In this document: piece after piece, positions 8,405 through 18,738 of the stretch
How positions within the stretch are numbered: position 1 is the stretch's first letter
How the letters are laid out: each line of letters begins with the position of its first letter
Assembly (NCBI RefSeq): GCF_023612095.1
Contig: NZ_CP086235.1
Span: 3,359,501 to 3,423,500 of the forward strand
Reading direction: 5' to 3'
Length of the DNA: 64,000 nucleotides
DNA from: Cytobacillus firmus
GTDB taxonomy: Bacteria > Bacillota > Bacilli > Bacillales > Cytobacillaceae
Notes under the pieces: model-generated
Told to the model about the DNA's origin: nothing
The model's database searches: none
Seen by the model: only the letters and a program-made list of their open reading frames with translations
Made by a program: the position numbers and the translations under genes

Positions 8405-11002
8405 TTATTTTACCAGCAGTTCAATTCTGCCGTTTTCTGCTGATATAATAACTTCACTTTGATCTTTAATTTCTCCTGTGATTATTTTGCGGGCTAGTGC
8501 TGTTTCAACGTTCCTTTGGATAAACCGTTTGAGCGGCCTGGCGCCGTAGACAGGATCAAACCCGTTTTCTGCAATATATTCTCTCGCATTTTCATTTATA
8601 CTTAACTTAATATGCTGATCTGATAATCTTGCTTGAAGCTGAGTAATTAATTTTAATACAATACCCTTTATTTCATTGAGAGCTAATGGCTTAAACAAGA
8701 TAATTTCGTCCACTCTGTTTAAAAACTCCGGACGGAAATGGCTCCTCAGCTGTCCAAGTACATTGTCTCTGGTCTCTTCAGTTATGTCTGACTTATTGGA
8801 AGATCGTTCCAAAAGAATGTGGGAGCCGATATTGGAAGTCATAATGATAACCGTATTTTTAAAATCAACCGTGCGGCCCTGTGAGTCAGTGATCCTTCCA
8901 TCATCAAGCATCTGCAGGAGGATATTAAAAACTTCTGGATGAGCCTTCTCAATTTCATCAAGCAGGATTACTGAGTACGGCTTCCTTCTGACAGCTTCTG
9001 TCAGCTGACCGCCTTCCTCATAACCTACATACCCCGGAGGAGCGCCAATCAATCTTGATACAGCATGTTTTTCCATATATTCGGACATATCAATTCTGAT
9101 TATTTGCTCCTCACTATCGAACAGTGACTGTGCTAGCGCCTTAGCTAATTCAGTTTTTCCCACCCCGGTTGGGCCAAGGAAGATGAAAGAGCCAATGGGG
9201 CGGTTTGGATCTTTAATGCCTGCCCTGGCTCTTAGGACAGCATCGGACACAAGCTGCACCGCTTCATCCTGACCAATTACTCTTTCGTGAAGGATACTTT
9301 CAAGACGAAGCAGCTTTTCACGTTCTCCTTCAACAAGTTTTATCACGGGAATACCTGTCCACCTTGCCACAATGCCAGCAATCTCTTCTTCTGTGACTTC
9401 CTCTCTCAGCAGCCTGTCCCCTTGATTCTCATTAACTGCAATTTCAAGCTCTTTCAATTCCTTCTCCAAAGCCGGGATTCTTCCATGGCGAAGTTCTGCG
9501 GCTTTATTCAAGTCATAATTATTTTCGGCTTCCTCCAGTTCGCGGCGCATAATCTCAAGCTGCTCCCGCTTTTCCTGGACTTTTTGGATTCCTTCTTTTT
9601 CAAGCTGCCATTTAGCTTTCATGCTATTTGCCTGATCCTTTAGTTCAGCCAGTTCTTTTTGCAGATCTCCGAGTCTCTTTTTGCTTGCTTCATCAATTTC
9701 TTTTCTTAGTGCCGCTTCTTCTATTTCCAGCTGCATGACCCTTCTTGTGACTTCATCCAGCTCAGATGGCATTGAATCAATTTCCGTCCTGATCATCGCA
9801 CAGGCTTCGTCAACCAAGTCAATCGCCTTATCAGGGAGGAAACGGTCTGTAATATACCTGTCTGATAAGGTTGCGGCAGCCACTAATGCACGATCGTGGA
9901 TGTTGACCCCATGATGAATTTCAAAGCGCTCCTTCAGCCCTCTTAGAATGGAGATTGTATCCTCTACATCCGGCTCCTGCACCAATACCTGCTGAAAACG
10001 CCGTTCCAAGGCAGGATCTTTTTCAATATATTTGCGGTGCTCGTCAAGGGTGGTAGCTCCTATACAATGCAATTCTCCCCTTGCAAGCATAGGTTTCAGC
10101 ATATTCCCTGCATCCATGGCTCCTTCTGTTTTGCCCGCACCTACAATGGTGTGTAATTCGTCAATAAAAAGAAGAATTCTGCCTTCGCTTTTCTTAACTT
10201 CATTTAAAACTGCTTTCAGTCTTTCCTCAAATTCACCCCGGAATTTGGCTCCTGCAATTAAAGCACTCATATCAAGGGCAAAAATGGTTTTATCCTTAAG
10301 GCCTTCAGGCACATCTTTACGGACAATTCTCTGCGCCAAACCTTCGACAATAGCAGTCTTTCCTACCCCAGGTTCGCCTATTAAAACCGGATTATTTTTG
10401 GTTTTTCTTGAAAGGATGCGAATGACATTCCTGATTTCGCTGTCCCGGCCAATTACAGGATCAACTTTTCCCTTCTTTACCTCTGAGACAAGATCTCTTC
10501 CATACTTTTTTAATGCATCATATGTTGATTCAGGATTTTGCGATGTCACTCTCTGATTCCCCCTGACTTCTTTAATCGCCTGCTCCACTTGCATTTGACT
10601 TATCCCGTATGATTTTAAAATTACTGCCGTTTCGGTATCCGCTGCTGCAGCAGCCAGCAGTACATGCTCCACTGACATGAAATCGTCCTGATAGATCTTC
10701 ATGTATTTTTCTGCTTCGGCCAGCAGCCGCTGCAGTTTACCGGTAATATACAGCTTCCCTTGTTCTGTTCCTGAACCGGATACTTGCGGTTTCTTTCTAA
10801 GTGCTTCCTGCATTTTATTAGAAAAGGAATCTGCAGGAACCTGCATTTTAGACAAAATTAATGAAACAAGGCTGTTTTCCTGCTCCAGTAAAGCCAGGAA
10901 TAAATGAGCTTCATCCACCTCCTGATGCTGCCCGCGAATAGCAATGGACTGTGCATTCATTAACCCTTCCTGAAGCCGCTCTGTCATCCGATTTACATCC
11001 AT
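8405..11002 (-). CDS. clpB: ATP-dependent disaggregase ClpB
   Basis: Hexameric cytoplasmic AAA+ chaperone that rescues aggregated proteins together with DnaK. The 865-residue protein shows the N-terminal Clp repeats (about 1-145), first AAA module with Walker A GEPGVGKT and Walker B LFIDELHT, a long coiled-coil M-domain (about 410-530), second AAA module with GPTGVGKT, and the C-terminal Clp domain. The M-domain and the lack of a ClpC zinc or MecA signature identify ClpB rather than ClpC. Start ATG is preceded by AGAGGAGG. A near-perfect CtsR operator overlaps the leader, so heat-shock derepression is expected. B. subtilis lacks clpB at this site; other Bacillaceae have it. Confidence 0.96.
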   Translation of the reverse strand: MDVNRMTERLQEGLMNAQSIAIRGQHQEVDEAHLFLALLEQENSLVSLILSKMQVPADSFSNKMQEALRKKPQVSGSGTEQGKLYITGKLQRLLAEAEKYMKIYQDDFMSVEHVLLAAAAADTETAVILKSYGISQMQVEQAIKEVRGNQRVTSQNPESTYDALKKYGRDLVSEVKKGKVDPVIGRDSEIRNVIRILSRKTKNNPVLIGEPGVGKTAIVEGLAQRIVRKDVPEGLKDKTIFALDMSALIAGAKFRGEFEERLKAVLNEVKKSEGRILLFIDELHTIVGAGKTEGAMDAGNMLKPMLARGELHCIGATTLDEHRKYIEKDPALERRFQQVLVQEPDVEDTISILRGLKERFEIHHGVNIHDRALVAAATLSDRYITDRFLPDKAIDLVDEACAMIRTEIDSMPSELDEVTRRVMQLEIEEAALRKEIDEASKKRLGDLQKELAELKDQANSMKAKWQLEKEGIQKVQEKREQLEIMRRELEEAENNYDLNKAAELRHGRIPALEKELKELEIAVNENQGDRLLREEVTEEEIAGIVARWTGIPVIKLVEGEREKLLRLESILHERVIGQDEAVQLVSDAVLRARAGIKDPNRPIGSFIFLGPTGVGKTELAKALAQSLFDSEEQIIRIDMSEYMEKHAVSRLIGAPPGYVGYEEGGQLTEAVRRKPYSVILLDEIEKAHPEVFNILLQMLDDGRITDSQGRTVDFKNTVIIMTSNIGSHILLERSSNKSDITEETRDNVLGQLRSHFRPEFLNRVDEIILFKPLALNEIKGIVLKLITQLQARLSDQHIKLSINENAREYIAENGFDPVYGARPLKRFIQRNVETALARKIITGEIKDQSEVIISAENGRIELLVK

Positions 11003-11016
11003 TATGCAACCTCCTC

Positions 11017-11033
11017 TTTGACCTTTTTTGACC
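11017..11033 (-). promoter_or_regulatory. CtsR operator upstream of clpB
   Basis: Tandem heptads GGTCAAA-AAA-GGTCAAA on the minus strand match the CtsR consensus of class III heat-shock genes exactly. The site lies between the predicted start point and the RBS of clpB. Confidence 0.92.
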
Positions 11034-11043
11034 TTTTAATTTT

Positions 11044-11071
11044 ATTATAAGGCAATCTTTTCATATGTAAA
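11044..11071 (-). promoter_or_regulatory. SigA-type promoter of clpB
   Basis: On the minus strand TTTACA (11071-11066), a 16-bp spacer and a perfect TATAAT (11049-11044). The start point near 11037 would place the CtsR operator at the beginning of the transcript. Confidence 0.65.
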
Positions 11072-11093
11072 GTTTTCAGCTTTTTCCATATCT

Positions 11094-11121
11094 AAAAAGC
11101 CATCCGCTATAGGGATGGCTC
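11094..11121 (-). terminator. Terminator after yjzC
   Basis: AGCCATCC / GGATGGCT stem with a 7-nt loop followed by TTTTT on the minus strand. It separates yjzC from the clpB promoter. Confidence 0.7.
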
Positions 11122-11154
11122 TATTTCCTATTTCCCCAATTTCCATTTATTAAA

Positions 11155-11334
11155 TCAGGGCTTTCTTTTATATGTCCAAATCCGGTTATGATTGGATGTT
11201 TCCGGGAATTGGTCCCCCGCTCTCATTTTAAGCATTTGAGGATTATTGACGTTGCTTCCCGTTTCGCCAATTTCTATATAAATTCCATTATTAGGCGCCT
11301 TCTGGCCAGCCTTAAATTGTCTGTTTTGCCCCAT
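11155..11334 (-). CDS. yjzC: YjzC-like small protein
   Basis: A 59-residue basic, soluble protein beginning MGQNRQFKAGQKAPNNGIY and ending WTYKRKP, the conserved YjzC pattern. A strong RBS (AAAGGAGGTATTTGG) precedes the ATG. It lies near argF as in B. subtilis. Function is unknown. Confidence 0.85.
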   Translation of the reverse strand: MGQNRQFKAGQKAPNNGIYIEIGETGSNVNNPQMLKMRAGDQFPETSNHNRIWTYKRKP

Positions 11335-11503
11335 CCAAATACCTCCTTTAATCGTAAATCACTTATTATTATTTCCACTCTTTCATCTCTCATGAGGGAA
11401 ACTATTGGCATCGCATAAAGCAATGAAAAGGATATCACTTTACTCTGCTCTCCTTTTTATAGTTAAATGGGATGTATGAGATTTCATTATGGAGGATTTA
11501 CTT

Positions 11504-12316
11504 GTGACTGATTTTCTGACATTGCTTAAGTACTTATTTTTGGGATTGTTTCAGGGATTTACTGAGCCTATTCCCATTTCTTCGAGCGGGCATCTGGAAA
11601 TTGCCCAGCACTTTTTCGACCTTGATATTAAAGGGCTAAGCTTTGCACTTCTTGTAAATACAGCCTCTTTATTAGCTGTTCTGCTTATATACAGAGAGGA
11701 TATTATAAGACTGATTCGAAATGGCCTTGCATACGTTACAACCAAAGATAAGCAGGCGGAAGCAGATTTTCAATTTATCCTTTACTTGATTATCGGTACC
11801 ATCCCTGCCGGTGTTATTGGCATTTTGTTTGAGGATTTTATTGATGACCATCTTGCCAATATTAAGACAGTAGGGATTACTCTTATCGTAACTGGACTTG
11901 CCCTGTGGCTGATCAGGAATTTACGCGGACGGAAAAATGATGCTGAATTATCTTATAAGGACGCAATCATTGTAGGTCTTGCCCAGGCAGTTGCCCTGAT
12001 ACCGGGAATCAGCCGTTCCGGTGCCACCATTGTCGCCGCTATGGGACTTGGGATGAAACAGGAAACAGCCTTAAGGTTTTCTTTCCTTTTATATATCCCC
12101 GTAAGTGCCGGCGGAATGATATTGGGCTTCAACGACATTTTAACTGATCCCAATTTATCTGAATTGGCTTTACCCTATATTATAGCCTTTTTTGCCTCAC
12201 TGATTGCATCTTACTTTTCCCTGAAATGGTTTATGAATATAATGGCTAAAGGGAACCTGAAGTATTTTGCAATTTATTGTTTTATCGTTGGGCCGCTTGT
12301 TTACTTATTAACTTAA
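11504..12316 (+). CDS. uppP: Undecaprenyl-diphosphatase UppP/BacA
   Basis: Integral membrane phosphatase recycling undecaprenyl pyrophosphate for cell-wall synthesis; it also confers bacitracin tolerance. The 270-residue protein has about seven to eight membrane helices. The family signatures appear as [14 protein letters not shown] near the N-terminus and [10 protein letters not shown] in the second half; the first differs from the common GLTEFLPISSTGH. GTG at 11504 is preferred because GGAGG lies 9 bp upstream; that RBS overlaps the alternative ATG at 11489. It is convergent with argF across a shared terminator. It is not present here in B. subtilis order, so it is an insertion relative to that map. 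Confidence 0.88.
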   Translation: MTDFLTLLKYLFLGLFQGFTEPIPISSSGHLEIAQHFFDLDIKGLSFALLVNTASLLAVLLIYREDIIRLIRNGLAYVTTKDKQAEADFQFILYLIIGTIPAGVIGILFEDFIDDHLANIKTVGITLIVTGLALWLIRNLRGRKNDAELSYKDAIIVGLAQAVALIPGISRSGATIVAAMGLGMKQETALRFSFLLYIPVSAGGMILGFNDILTDPNLSELALPYIIAFFASLIASYFSLKWFMNIMAKGNLKYFAIYCFIVGPLVYLLT

Positions 12317-12318
12317 TG

Positions 12319-12349
12319 AAAAAGCCTTCTCTGCGATGAGAAGGCTTTT
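12319..12349. terminator. Bidirectional terminator between uppP and argF
   Basis: AAAAGCCTTCTC / GAGAAGGCTTTT-type stem with a short loop, flanked by A and T runs on both sides. It sits in the 36 bp between two convergent stop codons. Confidence 0.85.
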
Positions 12350-12352
12350 CCA

Positions 12353-13309
12353 TTATAATATCTCTGAAAGAATGGCTTTCTGAACATGAAGCCTGTTCCC
12401 AGCCTGCTGAAACACAGCGGAATTGTTTCCATCAATGACCTCTGCTGTAACTTCCTCACCGCGATGGGCAGGCAAACAATGCAAAAAGACGTAATCTTTT
12501 TTTGCTTTTTGGACAAGATATTGATTAACCTGATATTCAGCAAAGTCTTTGAGTCTCTTGTCATTCTCTTCTTCCTGGCCCATGCTCGTCCAGACATCCG
12601 TATAGATGGCATCGGCATTAGCAGCGGCTTCTTCAGGATTTGATGTGACGCTTACCTTTGAACCGGTTTGTTCGGCAAACTCTTGTGACTGCTGGAGAAC
12701 AGATTGATCCGGTTCATACCCTGCAGGACAGGCAATCGTGATATTTACCCCCATCTTGGCAGAAGCAATCATTAATGAATGGGCCACATTATTGCCATCG
12801 CCTATATATGCCAGGTTTTGGCCTTTTAACTCCCCATTATTTTCTTCAATTGTTAGTAGATCTGCAAGAGCCTGGCATGGATGATAAAGATCTGTCAGGC
12901 CGTTAATAACCGGGATGTCCGCATGATAAGCAAGTTCCTGTATCTTCTCATGTGAGAACGTGCGGATCATAATCGCATCAACATACTGGGAAAGCACTTT
13001 AGCTGTATCCGCTATGCTTTCTCCTCTTCCGAGCTGCAGGTCCTGGCTGTTTAGATATAAGGCATGGCCCCCAAGCTGAAGCATCCCTGCTTCATAGGAA
13101 ACCCTTGTACGCGTAGATGACTTTTCAAAAATCATGCCAAGGATTTTCCCTTTTAGGATAGATGTTTCTGCCCCCTGCAAATGAGCTGCCTTTAATTGCT
13201 TTGCTTTTTCCAAAAGTCCCTTTATTTCATCTCCTGAAAAGTCTGCAAGTGTTAGAAAGTCCTTCCCTTTAATATTTAAGCTCTTATCCGCTGTCTGAGT
13301 TGAAATCAT
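12353..13309 (-). CDS. argF: Ornithine carbamoyltransferase ArgF
   Basis: Converts ornithine and carbamoyl phosphate to citrulline. The 318-residue protein has the carbamoyl-phosphate motif STRTR, the HPCQALAD motif and the HCLPAHRGEE motif of ornithine transcarbamylases. Its ATG overlaps the carB stop in an ATGA junction. It is the last gene of the arginine operon, as in B. subtilis, and a terminator follows immediately. Confidence 0.97.
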   Translation of the reverse strand: MISTQTADKSLNIKGKDFLTLADFSGDEIKGLLEKAKQLKAAHLQGAETSILKGKILGMIFEKSSTRTRVSYEAGMLQLGGHALYLNSQDLQLGRGESIADTAKVLSQYVDAIMIRTFSHEKIQELAYHADIPVINGLTDLYHPCQALADLLTIEENNGELKGQNLAYIGDGNNVAHSLMIASAKMGVNITIACPAGYEPDQSVLQQSQEFAEQTGSKVSVTSNPEEAAANADAIYTDVWTSMGQEEENDKRLKDFAEYQVNQYLVQKAKKDYVFLHCLPAHRGEEVTAEVIDGNNSAVFQQAGNRLHVQKAILSEIL

Positions 13310-16300
13310 ATGACGCCCACTTCCTTTTCTGCCTCATTATTTTTTATGCCCTGCCAATCTTCAATGGACTTAACATCCCATTCGCCTGCCGTCATTGATT
13401 TTAATAATGCAATAAGCGTTTCCTTTTCACTGAAAGTCAAAATTCTGTTTTTGGTTCCCATTTCTCTCATTTTTTTATCTTCTTCACTCATTCCGGGATT
13501 ATATAACGCAAAGGTTTCCTGGGCATTCCAGTCCATATTGTCTGGAGACAGGAAAACAGGCACAGCTTTAGCCTGATTAATATAATGTGTTAATTCGTCT
13601 GTTTTTGGAGAATTTGCTATTACGACACATTTGCCCTTAACACCATTTAAACCAGCGTGGAAAGACTTTCTGACAGCTTCCTCATAATTAGGCGCCAGTG
13701 AAATGCCCTCACCTGTTGATTTCATTTCAGGTCCTACTTTGCTGTCCAACCCCTTTAAAGCATAATTCGAGAAGACCGGAAATTTCACACATACAAACGG
13801 GAGTTTCGAATCAGCCGGAATTTCATCTTTCGACAAATTATATTTCCCAAGCAATATTTTTGTCGCAATCTCTACCAGCTGCACACCTGTGACCTTGCTG
13901 ATAATAGGCACCGTTCTGCTTGCACGGGGGTTAATTTCAAGAATAAATACCTCTTCATCCTTTACGATATATTGAATATTCATAAGTCCTTTATAATGGA
14001 GCTTTTGCACAATCGCTTTTGCATAGACCAGCATTTTATTCTGGACTTTCTCTGAAAGATTTTGCGGCGGGAGAACGGACATGCTGTCTCCTGAATGGAC
14101 TCCGGTTTTTTCAATATGCTCCATAATTGCCGGTGCACATATATAATTTCCATCTGACGCCAGATCAAGCTCAGCTTCTAAAGCATGCACGAATTGATCA
14201 ATCAAAATCGGATAAGGGACATCACCTTTCGTTAAATAACTTTCAAGCTCAGATGATGATGAAATACGTTCCATTCCTCTGCCGCCTATAACATAAGATG
14301 GGCGTACAAGAATGGGGTATCCAATGTTTTCAGCTGCTGCTTTTAGCTCTGCTTCTGAGTGGACAACATCTCCTTTTATCCTCGGGATATTTAAATCATC
14401 TAACAGCTGATAAAAAAGCTTCCTGTCCTCTAATGCATCGATGGTATTTGAGTCAGTACCAAGCAGGGTAACGCCATAAGCTTCAAGATCCGATGCCAGA
14501 TTCAAAGCTGTTTGCCCGCCAAGCTGCACAATGACTTCTGAAATTCCTTCTGCTTCAATCACATTCAAGATATCCTCAAGGATTAACGGTTCAAAATAAA
14601 GCCTGTCAGCGGTTGTATAATCCGTACTAACCGTTTCAGGGTTGTTATTAATCATGATTGTCTCCACGCCTTCATCTTTCAGCGCAAACACTCCCTGAAC
14701 AGAGCAATAATCAAATTCGATGCCCTGGCCAATCCTGATGGGGCCGCTTCCGATAATCAGGACTTTTCTCTTATCACTCTTCACCTGTTCATTTTCACCA
14801 AAATAACTTGAATAAAAATAATTAGATTGTGCTTCAAATTCAGCAGCGCATGTGTCAACCATCTTATAGGCAGGAAGTATGCCAGCCTCTTTCCGTTTGT
14901 CCCTGACTGCTTTCTCGGTTACTTTCCATTCGAATGCAAGAAAATTATCACTGAAGCCCTTTTCCTTAAATAGCTGCAGCTCTTCTTTTGTTGCTCCATC
15001 AAGTGTTAAGGAAGAAATGCGCTTTTCCAGTTTCACCATTTCACTGAGTATGTGGAGATAGAAATAATCTATTTTTGTGATAGAGTGCAATGCTTCTAAT
15101 GAGTGGTTTCTCCGCAGCAATTCAATCACGGTAAAAAATCTTTCATCAGTCTGCTTTAATAGCAATTCCTCCAGTTCATCTGCCGATTTAGCTGATAAAA
15201 CTGGTGATATTAAATCCATTCCCTTCACTTCAAGTGAATGGATTGCTTTTAAAAGAGCCCGTTCCAGATTCCGGTCAATACCCATTACCTCTCCGGTGGC
15301 TTTCATTTGTGTTCCGAGCCTGCGGTCTGCAGAAGAAAATTTATCAAAAGGCCATTTTGGAAATTTAACAATGACATAATCAAGAGCTGGTTCAAAGCTT
15401 GCAAATGTGTCTCCTGTTACAGGGTTAATGATCTCCGATAAGTTATACCCGACTGCAAGTTTTGCAGCCATTCTGGCAATTGGATAGCCTGTTGCTTTGG
15501 AAGCAAGGGCAGATGACCTGCTGACTCGCGGGTTTACTTCAATCAAGTAATAATTCCTGCTTTGCGGATCCAGGGCGAATTGAATGTTGCATCCTCCAAT
15601 GATGCCCAGCTCTGAAATGATTTTAATGGATGCCGTTCGGAGCATCTGGTACTCATCATCAGTTAAGGTCTGAGAAGGTGCGACAACAATTGAATCACCG
15701 GTATGTACCCCTACAGGATCAATATTTTCCATATTGCAAATCGTGATGCATGTATTCCGGGAATCCCGCATAACCTCATACTCTATTTCTTTAAAGCCTG
15801 CTATGCTTTTTTCAACCAGACATTGGCTAATCGCACTTTCTTTTATCCCGCCCTGCACCAGGGATATCAGGTCTTCGAGATCTCCGGCAATTCCCCCGCC
15901 TGTTCCGCCAAGGGTATAGGCTGGACGGACGATAATAGGGAATCCAATTTCACGGGCAAATTGAAGCGCTTCTTCCACTTCATGGACAATGATGCTTTCG
16001 GGTACAGGTTCGTTAAGCTCATTCATCAGCTTACGAAAAGCTTCCCGGTCTTCACCTTTCTTAATGGATTCAATACTGCTGCCCAAAAGCTTCACTCCAT
16101 AACGTTCAAGCACACCTGATTCACTCAGTTTAAAAGCAAGATTTAATCCTGTCTGGCCTCCCAGTGTGGCAAGCAGGCCATCTGGACGTTCTTTCTTTAT
16201 AATCTTCTCAAGGCTGTCAGCTGTCATCGGCTCAAAATAGACTTTATCAGCAAAAGCTTTATCAGACATAATGGTAGCCGGATTGTTATTAACAAGAATA

Positions 16301-16431
16301 ACCTTATAGCCTTCTTCCTTTAATGCTGCGCAGGCCTGTGTTCCTGCATAATCAAATTCTGCTGCCTGCCCGATGACAATAGGGCCGGAGCCGATTACTA
16401 ATATGGATTGGATACTGGTGTCTTTAGGCAT
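13306..16431 (-). CDS. carB: Arginine-specific carbamoyl-phosphate synthase large subunit CarB
   Basis: Makes carbamoyl phosphate from bicarbonate, ATP and ammonia supplied by CarA. The 1041-residue protein has the expected duplicated ATP-grasp halves, each with an IGSGPI(V/R)IGQ start and a GGRG/GGTGGG loop, and a C-terminal methylglyoxal-synthase-like allosteric region. The length and the position inside arg genes mark it as the arginine-linked isozyme rather than PyrAB. The ATG at 16431 (MPKDTSIQS) overlaps the carA end; an ATG two codons earlier is also possible. Confidence 0.97.
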   Translation of the reverse strand: MPKDTSIQSILVIGSGPIVIGQAAEFDYAGTQACAALKEEGYKVILVNNNPATIMSDKAFADKVYFEPMTADSLEKIIKKERPDGLLATLGGQTGLNLAFKLSESGVLERYGVKLLGSSIESIKKGEDREAFRKLMNELNEPVPESIIVHEVEEALQFAREIGFPIIVRPAYTLGGTGGGIAGDLEDLISLVQGGIKESAISQCLVEKSIAGFKEIEYEVMRDSRNTCITICNMENIDPVGVHTGDSIVVAPSQTLTDDEYQMLRTASIKIISELGIIGGCNIQFALDPQSRNYYLIEVNPRVSRSSALASKATGYPIARMAAKLAVGYNLSEIINPVTGDTFASFEPALDYVIVKFPKWPFDKFSSADRRLGTQMKATGEVMGIDRNLERALLKAIHSLEVKGMDLISPVLSAKSADELEELLLKQTDERFFTVIELLRRNHSLEALHSITKIDYFYLHILSEMVKLEKRISSLTLDGATKEELQLFKEKGFSDNFLAFEWKVTEKAVRDKRKEAGILPAYKMVDTCAAEFEAQSNYFYSSYFGENEQVKSDKRKVLIIGSGPIRIGQGIEFDYCSVQGVFALKDEGVETIMINNNPETVSTDYTTADRLYFEPLILEDILNVIEAEGISEVIVQLGGQTALNLASDLEAYGVTLLGTDSNTIDALEDRKLFYQLLDDLNIPRIKGDVVHSEAELKAAAENIGYPILVRPSYVIGGRGMERISSSSELESYLTKGDVPYPILIDQFVHALEAELDLASDGNYICAPAIMEHIEKTGVHSGDSMSVLPPQNLSEKVQNKMLVYAKAIVQKLHYKGLMNIQYIVKDEEVFILEINPRASRTVPIISKVTGVQLVEIATKILLGKYNLSKDEIPADSKLPFVCVKFPVFSNYALKGLDSKVGPEMKSTGEGISLAPNYEEAVRKSFHAGLNGVKGKCVVIANSPKTDELTHYINQAKAVPVFLSPDNMDWNAQETFALYNPGMSEEDKKMREMGTKNRILTFSEKETLIALLKSMTAGEWDVKSIEDWQGIKNNEAEKEVGVI

Positions 16432-17503
16432 AAGCAAAAACTCTCCTATTCTCCTCTTGAATCATGTTCATAAACTCATCAAAAATATAATCGCCATCCG
16501 CAGGTCCCGGATGTGCTTCAGGATGGAATTGTACCGTATGGATTGGAAGGACCTTATGTATCAGTCCCTCAATAGACTGGTCATGAAGATTTATATAACG
16601 GGTTTTGAACCCTGTACCTTTTATGCTCTCGTCATCAACCACATAACTGTGATTTTGTGATGACATAAAGACAGTGCTCTTCTTCATGTCCGCAATCGGG
16701 TGGTTGGCACCCCTATGGCCAAAAGACAGTTTCTTTGTATTGCCTCCAAATGCTAAAGCTGCCAGCTGGTGGCCAAGGCAAATTCCCAAAACCGGATACT
16801 GCTCCAGCACCTTTTTTAATTCCGGGAGTATGCTTTTTAATTCTTTTGGATCTCCAGGCCCGTTTGAAAGCACTACCCCGTCCGGATTTAATTTTTTTAT
16901 CTGTTCAAAGTTTGTATTATATGGAACAGACGTAACCTTGCAAGCTCTTTTCAGCAAAGAATCCACAATTGATTTTTTAGCGCCAAAATCAATGACAACT
17001 ATATGAACGCTGCCCTCTCCAAAGCACTCCTTAGCTTGTGAAGATACTTTACAAACTTTTTCATCCTTTAGAAGCAGCATTCCGTCAGCTGATGTTTCCG
17101 AAGAAGACATTTTTGCCGGCATACTGCCTTCGGAACGGATTTTCTTTACAATGGAACGGGTATCCATATGCCCTAATAATGGAATATTCCATTTTTGAAG
17201 ATATTCCTGAAGTGAATAGGCGGATTTGTAATGTGAAGGATTTCTGCTTCCTTCATAAACAATAACCCCGGCAACATGTGGTTTCTTGCTCTCAAAATCA
17301 GACTCATTTATCCCATAATTTCCGATTAGAGGATACGTAAATACAATAATTTGATCTTTATAAGAGGGATCTGTCAAAACTTCCTGGTAGCCTGTCATTC
17401 CTGTAAAAAAGACAATTTCCCCTTCTATATCCTTTTCAGGATGATCCGTCAGCCATTGGCCCTTATAGGAATGGCCGCTATTTAAATGAAGGTATCCTTC
17501 CAT
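16424..17503 (-). CDS. carA: Arginine-specific carbamoyl-phosphate synthase small subunit CarA
   Basis: Glutamine amidotransferase subunit that feeds ammonia to CarB. The 359-residue protein has the class I GATase nucleophile motif LGICLGHQLAALAFGG and the distal QFHPEAHPGP. ATG at 17503 is chosen because GAGGTG lies 6 bp upstream; an in-frame ATG lies three codons earlier. It overlaps carB by 8 bp. It is separated from argD by 77 bp containing an ArgR-type box, so carAB-argF may have its own arginine-responsive promoter as well as read-through from argCJBD. Confidence 0.96.
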   Translation of the reverse strand: MEGYLHLNSGHSYKGQWLTDHPEKDIEGEIVFFTGMTGYQEVLTDPSYKDQIIVFTYPLIGNYGINESDFESKKPHVAGVIVYEGSRNPSHYKSAYSLQEYLQKWNIPLLGHMDTRSIVKKIRSEGSMPAKMSSSETSADGMLLLKDEKVCKVSSQAKECFGEGSVHIVVIDFGAKKSIVDSLLKRACKVTSVPYNTNFEQIKKLNPDGVVLSNGPGDPKELKSILPELKKVLEQYPVLGICLGHQLAALAFGGNTKKLSFGHRGANHPIADMKKSTVFMSSQNHSYVVDDESIKGTGFKTRYINLHDQSIEGLIHKVLPIHTVQFHPEAHPGPADGDYIFDEFMNMIQEENRRVFAYA

Positions 17504-17544
17504 TCTCAACACCTCGAAGCAATTTGTATATTTATATAACTTTG

Positions 17545-17558
17545 TTAATTTTTATTCA
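17545..17558. promoter_or_regulatory. ARG box (ArgR/AhrC operator) upstream of carA
   Basis: Minus-strand TGAATAAAAATTAA differs at two positions from the palindromic consensus TGAATAAAAATTCA. It lies in the argD-carA gap, where arginine-dependent repression would be expected. Confidence 0.65.
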
Positions 17559-17580
17559 TCTATGTGAAAAATAATACAGC

Positions 17581-18738
17581 TTACACAGCTGATTTTGAAA
17601 ATTCCTTTAGGGTGGATTGCAGAATTTGTACCGCTTCATCTATTTCAGATTTGGATGCTGTCAAAGGAGGCAGCAGCCTCAAAACATTTTCCCCTGCAGG
17701 CAATACCAGCAAGCCCTTGTCTCTTAATTCCTTTAACAAAGAGGGAAGAGGGATATCTGATTCAATACCGACCATCAAACCAAGTTGGCGAATCTCTTTA
17801 ACAGCTGCGATCTGTTTTAGCGCTTCTGACAATTTGTCAACAAGATAGGCACTTTTCTCCTGAACGCCTTGTAAAAAATCATCATTAAAGACTGTCTTCA
17901 TTGTAGCAATAGCTGCAGCAATGCTGATCGGGTTCCCGCCAAATGTTGATCCATGGCTTCCTGGTCCAAACACCCCTTCTAATGCTTTTCTTCCGATTAC
18001 AGCGCCTATTGGCATTCCGCTTCCCAGACCTTTAGCTGCGGTTACGATATCGGGCTCAAGGCCAAAATGCTGAAATCCAAAGGCTTTCCCAGTCCTGCCA
18101 ATGCCGGTCTGAATTTCATCTACTATCAGCAGCGCACCATATTCTTTGCAAAGCTTCTCTGTTTCTGCAAGAAACTCCTGATTCCCAATGTGAATCCCGC
18201 CTTCACCCTGGACAATTTCCAGCATTACAGCGGCTGTTTCCAAATCCATATCATTCTTTAATGCATTAATATCATTAAAAGGAACATATTTAAATGTTTC
18301 CAGCATGGAACCATAGCCGTTTTTTATTTTATCCTGTCCTGTTGCAGCCATAGTGGCGAAGGTCCTCCCGTGGAATGATTGCTGAAAAGTAATGATTTTT
18401 TCCCGTCCCGAAGCTTTTCTGGCTAGTTTGATAGCTGCTTCATTTGCTTCTGCTCCACTGTTGGCAAAGAATACAAGGTCCATGCCCGCAGCTTCAGAGA
18501 GAGTCTTTGCTGCATTCTCCTGCTGACCCTGTATGAACAAATTGGAAACATGCCAGAATTTATTCAGCTGTTCGTTAATAGATTGTTGGACACTTGCTGG
18601 ACGGTGGCCCAGATTGCAGACTCCGATTCCTGAGGTGAAGTCCAAATAGCGCTTCCCGCTTTTATCAAAAAGATAACTTCCTTCTGCTTTTTCCGGCTCG
18701 ACTTCCCACCGGGCATACGTAGGAAATAGGTTACTCAA
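17581..18738 (-). CDS. argD: Acetylornithine aminotransferase ArgD
   Basis: PLP-dependent class III aminotransferase converting N-acetylglutamate semialdehyde to N-acetylornithine. The 385-residue protein has FANSGAEANEAAIKLARKA, LIVDEIQTGIGRTG, and the PLP lysine in AAKGLGSG. The best start is TTG at 18738 (MSNLFPTYARW), overlapping the argB stop by four bases (TTGA) and preceded by AAGGGGG; longer in-frame starts would extend into argB. Confidence 0.95.
   Translation of the reverse strand: MSNLFPTYARWEVEPEKAEGSYLFDKSGKRYLDFTSGIGVCNLGHRPASVQQSINEQLNKFWHVSNLFIQGQQENAAKTLSEAAGMDLVFFANSGAEANEAAIKLARKASGREKIITFQQSFHGRTFATMAATGQDKIKNGYGSMLETFKYVPFNDINALKNDMDLETAAVMLEIVQGEGGIHIGNQEFLAETEKLCKEYGALLIVDEIQTGIGRTGKAFGFQHFGLEPDIVTAAKGLGSGMPIGAVIGRKALEGVFGPGSHGSTFGGNPISIAAAIATMKTVFNDDFLQGVQEKSAYLVDKLSEALKQIAAVKEIRQLGLMVGIESDIPLPSLLKELRDKGLLVLPAGENVLRLLPPLTASKSEIDEAVQILQSTLKEFSKSAV

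Noticed and set aside
10032..10556. A long plus-strand ORF opposite clpB
   Set aside because: It is a frame shadow of the AAA+ coding sequence and has no RBS or recognisable protein features.
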